The position numbers were made by a program, and so were the translations under genes. 23,497 bases of DNA, from the IMG/VR virus record IMGVR_UViG_3300038468_000135, positions 1 to 23,497 of that record; one strand, 5' to 3'. The notes beneath the pieces were generated by a model, which was not told the origin of the DNA, made no database searches, and worked only from the letters and a program-made list of their open reading frames with translations. The stretch comes from a virus. Shown here piece after piece: positions 5,355-13,076 of this stretch. How positions within the stretch are numbered: the first letter of the stretch is position 1; each line of letters starts with the position of its first letter.

Positions 5355-5555
5355 ATGGCAACGGGCACGGTCAAATGGTTCAACGACGCAAAGGGCTTCG
5401 GCTTCATCACCGGCGACGACGGCACGGACTGTTTCGTGCACTACAGCAACATCCTGGGCCGCGGCCACCGGACGCTCGCCGACGGCGCGCGGGTTTCCTA
5501 CGACGTGGCGCAGAAGCCCAAGGGGCCCCAGGCGGAGAACGTGGAAGCCCTCTAA
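5355..5555 (+). CDS. Cold-shock domain protein (CspA family)
   Basis: The 66-residue protein is a full-length CSD. It opens MATGTVKWFNDAKGFGFI, which contains RNP1 (KGFGFI). RNP2 follows (CFVHYSNI), and it ends GPQAENVEAL. These aromatic and basic residues bind single-stranded nucleic acid, and the family acts as RNA chaperones or antiterminators. AAAGGAGG lies six bases before the ATG at 5355, which fixes the start. Its presence within the late operon of a Mu-like phage is unusual and suggests a host-derived moron. RNP2 starts with Cys rather than the usual Val or Leu. Confidence 0.9.
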   Translation: MATGTVKWFNDAKGFGFITGDDGTDCFVHYSNILGRGHRTLADGARVSYDVAQKPKGPQAENVEAL

Positions 5556-5556
5556 G

Positions 5557-5612
5557 GGATGCAGGATACAGGATGCACGATTTGGATCATGCATCATGGA
5601 TCATGAATCATG
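5557..5612. repeat. Heptamer array with opposing halves before the small terminase
   Basis: GGATGCA, GGATACA and GGATGCA units (5557-5577) are followed by GATCATG/ATCATGN-type units that run into the start codon. The two halves are partly complementary, for example GATGCA (5572-5577) with TGCATC (5590-5595). The array appears to have replaced the usual ribosome binding site of the next gene. It belongs to the same family as 21672-21733 and 22554-22617. Confidence 0.8.
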
Positions 5613-6137
5613 ACCAACCACACCAAAAAGCGCCGGCATTCGAAGTTCTTCTCCTTTCCTCCGGAGATCCAGGAGCAGGTAAAAGCGCTCCTGATCGAAC
5701 CCACCACGACCTATGACGACGTGGTGCAGTTTCTCAAGAGCAAGGGCTATGACTGGTCGGACTCGGGCGTCGAGCGGTTTTCGAAGTGGTTCTTCAACGA
5801 GATCCGCGAGACCGAGATGCTCCGGGACCAGGCGGCGCTCCTCCTGAACGAGCCCGAGCGGGCGTTGGAGCTCGAAAAACTCACGGCCACGATGATCACG
5901 AAGCGGCTGGCCATGGCCATGCAGCAGGATGACTTCAGCGTCCTGAAGCACGCCAAGATCATCGACGCCTTTGCCAAGCTGCAGAGGTCGAGCACGCAGC
6001 GGGAGCAGTACACGGCGGAGGTCCGGACAAGGGTTGCCAGGGCCGCGGAGAGCGTTGCAAAGATCGCAAAGAGCAAGGGCCTGACCGCCGACACGGTGAG
6101 CCAGATCAAGGACAAGATTCTGGGTATCGGAAAATGA
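5610..6137 (+). CDS. Small terminase subunit-like, DUF3486 (Mu gp27)
   Basis: The 175-residue product matches the DUF3486/gp27 family. It opens with basic residues, RHSKFFSFPPEIQEQVKALL, which is typical (lp-x-ei-x-x-v-x-x-ll). YDDVVQFLKSKGYDWSDSGV follows as a helix-turn-helix-like segment, then FSKWF and a long helical C-terminus. The start codon emerges from a heptamer array with no clear ribosome binding site. The stop overlaps the large terminase start (ATGA). Its expected role is to recognise the phage end and regulate the large subunit during headful packaging. Confidence 0.8.
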   Translation: MTNHTKKRRHSKFFSFPPEIQEQVKALLIEPTTTYDDVVQFLKSKGYDWSDSGVERFSKWFFNEIRETEMLRDQAALLLNEPERALELEKLTATMITKRLAMAMQQDDFSVLKHAKIIDAFAKLQRSSTQREQYTAEVRTRVARAAESVAKIAKSKGLTADTVSQIKDKILGIGK

Positions 6138-7666
6138 CCGACGTGATCACGCTGGACAAACTGAAGTCCCAGGCGAACGACGGCGTCCTCCTCGGCTATC
6201 AGAGGAGATGGGTCGCAGACCCGGCCGTTGTAAAGGTTTCGGAAAAGTCGCGCCGGATCGGCCTCACCTGGGGGGAAGCCGCGGACGACGTCCTGATCGC
6301 CTCCGCCGAGGACGGCATGGACGTGTTCTACGTCGGCTACAACAAGGACATGACGCGGGAGTATATCGACGAGTGCGCGTCCTGGGCCAGGCATTACAAC
6401 CTCGCCGCCTCGGAGGTCGAGGAGTTCATATTCAAGGACGAGACGCCCGACGGCGACAAGGACATTCATGCCTTCCGCATCGACTTCGCCTCGGGCTTCA
6501 AGATACTGGCGCTCTCCTCGCGGCCCTCGAACCTGCGAGGCAAACAGGGCGTGGTGGTGATCGACGAGGCCGCGTTCCACGACGACCTCGACGGCCTCAT
6601 CAAGGCTGCGATGGCGTTCCTGATGTGGGGCGGCAAGGTGCGGATCATCAGCACGCATTTCGGCGAAGGCAACGCCTTCAACCTTCTGATCAACGAGATC
6701 CGCAAGGGCCGCGTGCCGTACAGCCTGCACCGCGTCACCCTCGACGACGCCATTGCCGAAGGGCTGTACAAGCGGATCTGCCTGCGGCTGAAAAAGGACT
6801 GGACCGAGCAGGAAGAGGCGGCCTGGCGCGAGCAGATCATCAAGTCCTACAAAGAGCACGCCGACGAGGAGCTCTTCTGCATTCCGTCCAAGGGCAGCGG
6901 GATCTATTTCACGAGCGTCCTCGTCGAGAGCTGCATGAAGAAGGACATCCCGGTCCTGCGCTGGCGCTGCCCGGACGGGTTCGACCAGCTCCCGGACGAG
7001 GAGCGCAGGAAGACCTGCCAGGACTGGCTCGACCTCGGAGTGGCGCCCCTGCTCATCGGGCTCGACGAGAAACAGTTCCACTGGTTCGGCGAGGACTTCG
7101 CCCGGGACGTGGACCTCACGGTCATCCTGCCGCTCGGCAGGAAAAAGGACCTCAGCCTCCGCGCGCCCTTCGTCATCGAGCTGGCGAACGTCCCCTTCCG
7201 CCAGCAGGAGCAGATCCTCTTCTTCGTGTGCGACCGGCTCCCGAACTTTCATGGCGGCGCCATGGACGCGCGCGGGAACGGCCAGTACCTCGCGGAAGTG
7301 GCGATGCAGCGCTACGGCGCGGACCGGATCCTCCAGGTCATGCTGACCCGCGAGACCTACCGGGACGCGATGCCGAAATATAGAGTCCGGTTCGAGGAGC
7401 ACACCATCGAGCTGCCAGCGGACGCGGACATCCTGGAAGATCACCGGGCCGTGCGCATGGAGAAGGGCGTGCCGCTCATCTCCGACGTCCGGCGGCCCGG
7501 GCAGGAAGGCGGCAAGCGCCACGGCGACGCGGCAGTGGCCGGCATGCTCGGCGTCCACGCCGTCGAGAAGATCGCCTGGGGCCCGGTGGAGTACGAGACC
7601 GTCGCCTCCCGCTCCGGCATCGGCATGGAACGCTCTCATCTGGGCGGCCGGAGGGGCGCATGGTAG
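6134..7666 (+). CDS. Terminase large subunit (Mu gp28-like)
   Basis: The 510-residue product is the packaging ATPase-nuclease. The ATPase part includes a Walker A-like motif at residues 39-47 (SRRIGLTWG) and a Walker B, VVVIDEAAF, at 140-148 with its catalytic Glu. A coupling-type motif, VRIISTHFGEGN, follows. The C-terminal RNase H-like nuclease part shows an early acidic site in WFGEDFARDVDLTVI, then GGAMDARGNG and a final GGKRHGDAAVAGML. The Walker A lacks the usual Gly-Lys-Ser/Thr pattern, as in other terminases that use a degenerate P-loop. Length is in the normal range. It is coupled to the small subunit by an ATGA overlap. Confidence 0.93.
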   Translation: MTDVITLDKLKSQANDGVLLGYQRRWVADPAVVKVSEKSRRIGLTWGEAADDVLIASAEDGMDVFYVGYNKDMTREYIDECASWARHYNLAASEVEEFIFKDETPDGDKDIHAFRIDFASGFKILALSSRPSNLRGKQGVVVIDEAAFHDDLDGLIKAAMAFLMWGGKVRIISTHFGEGNAFNLLINEIRKGRVPYSLHRVTLDDAIAEGLYKRICLRLKKDWTEQEEAAWREQIIKSYKEHADEELFCIPSKGSGIYFTSVLVESCMKKDIPVLRWRCPDGFDQLPDEERRKTCQDWLDLGVAPLLIGLDEKQFHWFGEDFARDVDLTVILPLGRKKDLSLRAPFVIELANVPFRQQEQILFFVCDRLPNFHGGAMDARGNGQYLAEVAMQRYGADRILQVMLTRETYRDAMPKYRVRFEEHTIELPADADILEDHRAVRMEKGVPLISDVRRPGQEGGKRHGDAAVAGMLGVHAVEKIAWGPVEYETVASRSGIGMERSHLGGRRGAW

Positions 7667-7776
7667 CGCAAAAAATCAAAGCAAGTTTGACAAAGTCGCA
7701 TTTTGGCGACAGGACGAATCGAAAATAAGCCCTCCGTTGCAGGAAGCGGCGGGGATGTATTGCACTAGGGGTCGTC

Positions 7777-7893
7777 ATGCGAACGTACCCCGTTTATGAA
7801 TGCGATGAGGGCTATAGGATGAGACGCGAACAGAGGCACTCAGAATTCGATTTTCGGTTTTATCCGTGTTCATCCGTGTTCATCCGTGGCTAA
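7777..7893 (+). CDS. Doubtful 38-aa ORF before the portal gene
   Basis: This ATG frame gives MRTYPVYECDEGYRMRREQR and then runs into the 10-bp repeat, whose last unit supplies the stop region. An AGGGG tract lies just upstream. Nothing recognisable is present. Because the C-terminal third is repeat-encoded, it is more likely a chance frame or a truncated gene. Confidence 0.2.
   Translation: MRTYPVYECDEGYRMRREQRHSEFDFRFYPCSSVFIRG
7861..7890 (+). repeat. 10-bp tandem array before the portal gene
   Basis: TATCCGTGTT, CATCCGTGTT and CATCCGTGGC are in tandem and end 12 bases before the portal start. AAAGAGG follows directly and is the likely ribosome binding site. Confidence 0.9.
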
Positions 7894-7902
7894 AGAGGAT
7901 TT

Positions 7903-10179
7903 ATGGCGCTCGTCGACCAGTACGGAAAGGAAATCAAGAGCGGCAAACCCATCCTGGAGAAGATCGCGGTCCAGACCGTGCGGGACCGCTACAGCTCCTA
8001 CCCCTCCCAGGGCCTCACGGCCGAGCGGCTCGCCACGATCCTGAAGGAGGCGGACCAGGGCTATGTGTTCCGCCAAGCCGAACTCTTCGAGGAAATGGAG
8101 GAGAAGGACGGCCACCTTGCCTCCGAGCTCCAGAAGAGAAAGCTCGCCGTGGCCGGCCTCGAATGGGAAGTGCAGCCTGCGTCGGAATCCGCCGAGGACA
8201 AGAAGATCGCCCTGGCCGCGAAGGAGATGCTGGGCTACATCGGCTCCTCGCTCGACGCGGATGAGGACCTGGACGGCTTCGACGGCGCGCTCACGGACAT
8301 CATGGACGCCGTGGGCAAGGGGTTCTCCTGCGGCGAGATCGTGTGGGACATGTCCGAGGGCCAGGTGTGGGTCGACTCGATCAACTACTGCCACCCCAAG
8401 AAGTTCACATTCAACGGCCGCCCCGAAAACCAGACCGGCGTCGTGACCGCGGGCCTCGGCAGGCTCCTCGGCTATCCCCGGCTCATCACCGACGCCGAGC
8501 CGGTCTGGGGCGAAGAGCTGCCGCCGAACAAATTCGTCTTCTTCCGGCACAAGGCCCGGTCCGGCGCGACATCGCGCGGCGGGCTCCTGCGGCCCTGCGC
8601 CTACCTGTACTTGTTCAAGAACTACGACATCAAGGACTGGCTCGTGTTCAACGAGCTCTTCTCCGTGCCCATGCGCGTGGGCAAGTACAAGCCCGGCGCC
8701 ACCACGGACGAGATCGAGAAGCTCAAGCAGGCCGTGTTCAACCTGGGCGTGGACGCCGCCGCGGTCGTCTCCGAGTCAACGGTCATCGAGCTCCTGGAGT
8801 CCGCCCAGCGGACGCAGAGCTCCGGGTTCAAGGACCTGGCCGAGTTCTGCGAGAAGACCCAGACCAAGGTCATCCTCGGCCACACGGGATCAAGCGAGGG
8901 CACACCCGGGAAATTGGGCAGCGAGGATCAGGCAAAGGAATTGCGGCAGGACCTCAAGAAGGCCGACGCCAAGGCGCTCGAGCGCTGCGTGCGGCTCAGG
9001 CTCCTCGGCCCCTGGACCATGTTCAACTACGGCCCGGACGCGGCGGTGCCGAACTTCAAGCTCCAGTACGAGCAGGGCGAGGACCTGGAAAAAACCTCCA
9101 AGGTCTACGCCGCCCTCGTCCGCGACATGGGCTACGATCAGATCCCCGTCTCGCATGTGCAGGAGAAGTTCAATCTCCCCGCGCCCAAGGAGGGCGAGCC
9201 CACGGTGAAGCCGCCGCAGCCGGCAAACCCCTTCGGGAATATGACCGCAGAGGACGCGGAGGGCAACGACAAAAAGGCGATGCAACAGAACAGGCGCTGC
9301 GCCTGCGGGCAGATACACAAATCCGCAATCCGCGCCCAGCATCCGGCCCTCGATCTCCAGCTCCACGCCGACCAGGACTGGATCGTCGAGTACCTGCGCC
9401 GCATCGAGCCCGCGCTCAAAGGCGCGAAAAAATCCGCCCTGGACGAGATCGGACGCTGGCTCGCGGAGCAGGCCGAGCCGCCCTCCCAGGCGGAGTTCAC
9501 CGCGAAGATCCAGGAGATACTGGGCGCGGCATACGGGAAGATCGATCAGGCCGCGGTCAGGGACGCCGTCGCCGACATGTACCGCTACTACAAGACGAGC
9601 CTGCCTGCGGGCAGCGCCGTCGTCTCCTTCGGCGGGGCCGACGCCCGGTCCGTGGCCTTCCTCGCGGACGTGGACCGGATGTTCTTCTCCAAGTTCGTGA
9701 AGAACCCCGAGGCAGAGGCGGCCATCACCGATTTTCTGAACGAACGGTATCTCAAGGGCGGAGAGGGACTCTTCGGCAGGGGAAATCCGGAGACGATCGC
9801 CGAGCTCAAGGACCTCCTCTCCCAGAAGATGACCGACGTGTCCGGCAGCCAGGTGAACAGGATCGTGGACACCAGCGTCCAGCGGATCCGCAACTGGGCG
9901 CACATCTCCCGTCTCTCCGACGCGGCCGTGCCCGAGGTGGAGGTCTACGAGCCCACGCAGGACTGCCCCTTCTGCGTCGCGGTCCACGGCAAGGTGGTCC
10001 GGGTCGAGGCCGCGGCGGCGAAGATGAGCGAGTACCGGGACATGGACCCCGCGGACTACGCGGAGCACCTGAAGCAGAACCCCGCGCTCTCGGAGAACGT
10101 GCTCGATTTCGTGGCGCGGGGCGAGCTGCCGCCCTACCATCCCCATTGCCACGGCAGGGTGATCGTGAGGACGAAATAA
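7903..10179 (+). CDS. DUF935 portal protein fused to MuF minor head protein (Mu gp29+gp30)
   Basis: A single 758-residue ORF covers two Mu genes. Residues about 1-440 resemble the DUF935 portal. They include YVFRQAELFEEMEEKDGHLA, ELQKRKLAVAGLEWEV, GRLLRPCAYLYLFKNYDIKD-like text (as RGGLLRPCAYLYLFKN), FNELFSVPMRVGKY, and HVQEKFNLPAP near the end of the portal part. Residues about 640-758 resemble the MuF minor head domain: QVNRIVDTSVQRIRNWAH, CPFCVAVHGKVV and a final PPYHPHCHGRVIV. The linker carries a possible CAC-x-H cluster (RCACGQIHKSAIRAQH, about 464-480). Frame and domain order are intact, so this is a true fusion rather than a frameshift. The portal sits at the packaging vertex; MuF proteins are minor capsid components, sometimes delivered as cargo. 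Confidence 0.9.
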   Translation: MALVDQYGKEIKSGKPILEKIAVQTVRDRYSSYPSQGLTAERLATILKEADQGYVFRQAELFEEMEEKDGHLASELQKRKLAVAGLEWEVQPASESAEDKKIALAAKEMLGYIGSSLDADEDLDGFDGALTDIMDAVGKGFSCGEIVWDMSEGQVWVDSINYCHPKKFTFNGRPENQTGVVTAGLGRLLGYPRLITDAEPVWGEELPPNKFVFFRHKARSGATSRGGLLRPCAYLYLFKNYDIKDWLVFNELFSVPMRVGKYKPGATTDEIEKLKQAVFNLGVDAAAVVSESTVIELLESAQRTQSSGFKDLAEFCEKTQTKVILGHTGSSEGTPGKLGSEDQAKELRQDLKKADAKALERCVRLRLLGPWTMFNYGPDAAVPNFKLQYEQGEDLEKTSKVYAALVRDMGYDQIPVSHVQEKFNLPAPKEGEPTVKPPQPANPFGNMTAEDAEGNDKKAMQQNRRCACGQIHKSAIRAQHPALDLQLHADQDWIVEYLRRIEPALKGAKKSALDEIGRWLAEQAEPPSQAEFTAKIQEILGAAYGKIDQAAVRDAVADMYRYYKTSLPAGSAVVSFGGADARSVAFLADVDRMFFSKFVKNPEAEAAITDFLNERYLKGGEGLFGRGNPETIAELKDLLSQKMTDVSGSQVNRIVDTSVQRIRNWAHISRLSDAAVPEVEVYEPTQDCPFCVAVHGKVVRVEAAAAKMSEYRDMDPADYAEHLKQNPALSENVLDFVARGELPPYHPHCHGRVIVRTK

Positions 10180-10619
10180 TGGAATTCCGGATATCCATGA
10201 CGCCGGACATCGAGGACATGGTCAAACGCCTGGGAGAGGACGTGGAGGCCGGGCTCGTTGCCGGCATGACCAGGGCCGTGGGCGCGCTCGAGGCGGAGGT
10301 CGTCGGGGAGGCCCCGGTCGTCACCTCGAACCTCGCGAACTCGGTGACGAGCGAGGTCGACCCCGATGGCCGGCGCGGCGAGGTGCGGGTCCAGGCGGGA
10401 TACGGCATCTACGTCCACGAGGGCACGGGCCTCTACGGCCCGGAGAAGAAGAAGATCACCCCCAGGACCGCGAAGGCGCTCAAAACGCCCTACGGCCCGA
10501 GAAAGAGCGTCAAGGGCCAGAAGCCCAACCCCTTTGCCCAGCGCGCCCTGGAAGCGACCGACATCCAGGCAGAGTTTGCGCGGGGCCTGGGGGACTATCT
10601 CAAAAGCAAAGGATGGTGA
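10179..10619 (+). CDS. HK97 gp10-like / virion morphogenesis protein
   Basis: A 146-residue product whose ATG overlaps the portal-MuF stop (TAATG). The pattern fits HK97 gp10-like neck proteins: an N-terminal helix (DIEDMVKRLGEDVEAGLVAG), a beta region GEVRVQAGYGIYVHEGTGLY, and a C-terminal PNPFAQRALEAT-type end. In Mu this position is held by gpG-type virion morphogenesis proteins. Its likely role is head-tail joining. There is no clear ribosome binding site, so expression probably depends on coupling to the fusion gene. Confidence 0.7.
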   Translation: MEFRISMTPDIEDMVKRLGEDVEAGLVAGMTRAVGALEAEVVGEAPVVTSNLANSVTSEVDPDGRRGEVRVQAGYGIYVHEGTGLYGPEKKKITPRTAKALKTPYGPRKSVKGQKPNPFAQRALEATDIQAEFARGLGDYLKSKGW

Positions 10620-10623
10620 TGCT

Positions 10624-11943
10624 ATGCCCTACGACATCAAAAATCCGCCCGACGTGATCCGGATGCTCCCGCCCCATGCGCAGGAGATGTGGATCTCCGC
10701 CTTCAACGAGGCATCGAAGGACACCCCCGGCGACGAGGGCAAGTGCGCCGCGATCGCCTGGGCCGCGGTCGAGCGCGAGTACAAGAAGGACGAGCGCGGC
10801 AACTGGGAGAAGATGGGCGAGCCGACGATGAACCGCAGCATGTTCTGCCTGCACGACCTGGCGGGCGTAGCGCCCGCCGAGGTGCAGCTCGCCCCCTACG
10901 GCACGCACCGGACGCCCAAGTACGGGATACTCCTCGTGGATGACGAATCTCTCGGGTCCGTCATGGCGCACGCCGCAGAGCAGGCGAACGACCGCGTGAT
11001 CGATTATGAGCACCAGACCTTTGCCGAGCCGCCCGTGATCGCGCCGGCGGCCGGATGGATCAAGAAGCTCGTGAACAGGGGCAAGGACGGCGTCTGGGGG
11101 ATCGTCGAGTGGACCGAGAAGGCGCGCCAGATGATTGCGAACCGGGAGTACCGCTACCTCTCCCCCGTGACGCTCACGCGCAAATCGGACGGCAAGGTAC
11201 TGGCCATCCTGGGCGCGGGGCTCACCAATATGCCCAACATCGACGGCATGGTGCCGCTCGTGAACAAAGCCGGACTTCCGGAGGGATCCGGGGGCCGAGC
11301 AAACAAGGAGGAACCTATGTGGAAAGAGCTGCTGAAGCTGCTCGGGCTTCCTGAGGACGCGACGGAAGCGGCCGCCATGACGGCGGTCAACAATCTGAGA
11401 GGGGGGCTCGCCTCTGCCCAGCGCATCGTGGCCAACAAGGCCGTGCTCGCCGCCCTGGGCGTGGCCGAGGCGGCGGGCGAGGCCGAGGTCGTCGTCACGA
11501 TCAACAACCTCAAGGCCGGGAACCAGATCGTGGCGAACAAGAACGTGCTCGACGCCCTGGGAGTAAAGCCCGACGCCCCGGAGAGCGAGGTCGTGGGCAC
11601 CATCATGGCGATGCGCCAGGCCCACGCCAACATCGGCGAGCTGACCTCCCAGGTGAACACGCTCAACTCCGACATCACGAAGCGCAACGCCGACGAGCTC
11701 GTCGAGATGGCCATGAAGCAGGGCAAGATCACCCCGGCGCAGAAGGACTGGGCGCTCCAGAGCGCGCGCAAGGACCCCGAGGGCTTTAAGGTATTTCTGA
11801 ACAAGGCGCCCGTGGTCGTGCGGTTCGACAGGGTCGCGGGCGAGGAAGAGGCCGCGGACCGGCTCGATGAGACTCAGGTCAGCGTCAACCGGCTCCTGGG
11901 CGTCACCGACGAGAGCTGGAAGAAGCACCACAAGGTGGCGTAA
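10624..11943 (+). CDS. ChaB domain fused to Mu I-like prohead protease/scaffold
   Basis: The 439-residue product has an N-terminal ChaB-like domain at about 4-62 (PPDVIRMLPPHAQEMWISAF, then CAAIAWAAVEREYKKDERGNW). The Mu I-type protease region follows at about 70-225. It includes HRTPKYGILLVDDES, VIDYEHQTF, APAAGWIKKLVNRG, REYRYLSPVTLTR and a TNMPNIDGM end motif. The C-terminal third is a helical, Ala-rich scaffold. In Mu, protein I is the protease and its C-terminal part, made separately as Z, is the scaffold. The catalytic residues cannot be assigned from one sequence. The ChaB extension is not part of Mu I itself. Confidence 0.88.
   Translation: MPYDIKNPPDVIRMLPPHAQEMWISAFNEASKDTPGDEGKCAAIAWAAVEREYKKDERGNWEKMGEPTMNRSMFCLHDLAGVAPAEVQLAPYGTHRTPKYGILLVDDESLGSVMAHAAEQANDRVIDYEHQTFAEPPVIAPAAGWIKKLVNRGKDGVWGIVEWTEKARQMIANREYRYLSPVTLTRKSDGKVLAILGAGLTNMPNIDGMVPLVNKAGLPEGSGGRANKEEPMWKELLKLLGLPEDATEAAAMTAVNNLRGGLASAQRIVANKAVLAALGVAEAAGEAEVVVTINNLKAGNQIVANKNVLDALGVKPDAPESEVVGTIMAMRQAHANIGELTSQVNTLNSDITKRNADELVEMAMKQGKITPAQKDWALQSARKDPEGFKVFLNKAPVVVRFDRVAGEEEAADRLDETQVSVNRLLGVTDESWKKHHKVA
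11317..11943 (+). CDS. Internal in-frame start: scaffold protein (Mu Z-like)
   Basis: Inside the protease gene a perfect AAGGAGG (11305-11311) lies five bases before an in-frame ATG at 11317. It would give a 208-residue protein that begins MWKELLKLLGLPEDATEAAA. It holds repeated IVANK-x-VL-x-ALGV units and a predicted coiled-coil segment (HANIGELTSQVNTLNSDITK). This reproduces the I/Z arrangement of Mu, where the scaffold is the C-terminal part of the protease gene translated on its own. The strong ribosome binding site at exactly the domain boundary is the main evidence. Confidence 0.8.
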   Translation: MWKELLKLLGLPEDATEAAAMTAVNNLRGGLASAQRIVANKAVLAALGVAEAAGEAEVVVTINNLKAGNQIVANKNVLDALGVKPDAPESEVVGTIMAMRQAHANIGELTSQVNTLNSDITKRNADELVEMAMKQGKITPAQKDWALQSARKDPEGFKVFLNKAPVVVRFDRVAGEEEAADRLDETQVSVNRLLGVTDESWKKHHKVA

Positions 11944-11995
11944 AAAAACAACCACGGGCGCTTAGCGCTCACGGGCAAAAACAAGGAGGCTCTTC

Positions 11996-13012
11996 ATGAG
12001 CAAGACGAAGAAGAAAAGGCTTTTCAGGTTCGGATTGATCGGGCTGGCCGTGCTGGCGTTCGCCTGCCTGGTCATGATGGGATTCATTGACCCGGCGGCC
12101 GCGGCGCTCTACGGCGGGCTGCCGCTCATCGGGTTCGCCGGCGCCCTCTCCGCGGACCGCGACACCCCGCAGCGCATCGAGGGCACGCTCAACCTGGGCG
12201 TCGCAACCGCGAAGAAGATTTACGCCGGCGCCCTCGTCATGCGGAGCGCCACGGGCTACGCCACTCCCGGCGCCGCGGCCACGGGATGCGTGGGCCTGGG
12301 CCGGGCCGCCGAGCAGGTGGACAATACCTCCGGCGCCGACGGCGCGAAGTCCGTCAACATCGACCGCGGCATCTTTCGCTTCGCCAACAGCGCCGCAGGC
12401 GACGCCATCGCCGACGCGGACATCGGCAAGGAGTGCTACATCGTCGACGACCAGACCGTGGCCAAGACCGACGGCGGCGGGACGCGCAGCATCGCGGGCA
12501 GGATCTTCGACGTGGACTCCTCGGGCGTCTGGGTCGAGTTCGCGATCGTGCCCCGGCCCGCCACGGTGGGCAGCGGCGACATGGACGCGACCCTCATCAA
12601 ATACGCCACGGTCAACCTCACCAACGCGGAGATCAAGGCCCTGCGCGCCACGCCCAAGGAGCTCGTGGCGGCCCAGGGCGCGAACAAGGTGGTCGAGTTC
12701 GTGTCCGCCCTGCTCATGCTCAACGCCGGCACGAACGTCCTGACCGAGTCCGCGGACAACCTGGCCGTGAAGTACGAAAACGGCTCCGGCGCGGCCGTCT
12801 CCCAGGCCGTCGAGACGACGGGCTTCATCGACCAGGCCGCGGACACCGTGACCTCGGCGCTCCCGAAGATCGATGCCATCGCGGCCCTGGCCAACGCGGC
12901 CAACAAGGCCCTCGTGCTGCACAACACGGGCGACGGCGAGTTCGCCGGCAACGCCGCGAACGACGCGATTCTGGTGGTCAAGGTCGCGTACCGGGTGCAC
13001 GACCTCTCGTAA
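11996..13012 (+). CDS. Head decoration-like protein with N-terminal membrane/signal segment
   Basis: The 338-residue product has three parts. Residues 1-37 are a basic N-terminus and a hydrophobic segment (RFGLIGLAVLAFACLVMMGF) ending in DPAAAA, like a signal peptide. Residues about 50-190 resemble capsid cement or decoration proteins: RDTPQRIEGTLNLGVATAKK, then GLGRAAEQVDN, IDRGIFRFANS, GKECYIVDDQTV, AGRIFDVDSSGVWVEF. Residues about 203-338 form a second domain also seen in phages (LTNAEIKALRATPKELVAA, VLTESADNLAVKYEN, KALVLHNTGDGEFAGNAAND). AAGGAGG precedes the ATG. Position before gpT fits a structural role. The signal-like N-terminus is odd for a virion protein assembled in the cytoplasm. 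Confidence 0.7.
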   Translation: MSKTKKKRLFRFGLIGLAVLAFACLVMMGFIDPAAAALYGGLPLIGFAGALSADRDTPQRIEGTLNLGVATAKKIYAGALVMRSATGYATPGAAATGCVGLGRAAEQVDNTSGADGAKSVNIDRGIFRFANSAAGDAIADADIGKECYIVDDQTVAKTDGGGTRSIAGRIFDVDSSGVWVEFAIVPRPATVGSGDMDATLIKYATVNLTNAEIKALRATPKELVAAQGANKVVEFVSALLMLNAGTNVLTESADNLAVKYENGSGAAVSQAVETTGFIDQAADTVTSALPKIDAIAALANAANKALVLHNTGDGEFAGNAANDAILVVKVAYRVHDLS

Positions 13013-13025
13013 CGACTGACCCGTA

Positions 13026-13047
13026 GGGGCGGCCCCGTTGCCGCCCC
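13026..13047. repeat. GC-rich hairpin before the major head gene
   Basis: GGGGCGG (13026-13032) pairs perfectly with CCGCCCC (13041-13047) across an 8-nt loop, preceded by GTA. Only GAATTT follows, so it is a poor terminator. It may be a dispersed palindromic repeat or an mRNA processing or stability structure between the decoration and major head genes. Confidence 0.6.
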
Positions 13048-13076
13048 GAATTTCCGTCCCCAGGAGGACACTAATC

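Larger units (their letters stand above)
7667..7902. other. 236-nt gap between terminase and portal genes
   Basis: This is the longest unexplained break in the head module. It holds a small dyad GTCGC-N6-GCGAC (7695-7710) just downstream of a TTTGACA, a 38-codon ORF with no known family (7777-7893), and a 10-bp tandem repeat at its end. No convincing -10 box at a proper distance was found. It could be a promoter region, a remnant of a lost gene, or inserted repeat DNA. Confidence 0.5.

Noticed and set aside
7727-7770. Sigma-54 promoter (GG-N10-GC) before the portal gene
   Set aside because: The best alignment matches only the -12 part (TTGCA); the -24 element does not fit.
8343-10178. 758-codon + frame overlapping the portal-MuF gene
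   Set aside because: Only its last part, from 10179, is a real gene (gp10-like). The upstream part is an Arg/Pro-rich shadow of the portal gene.
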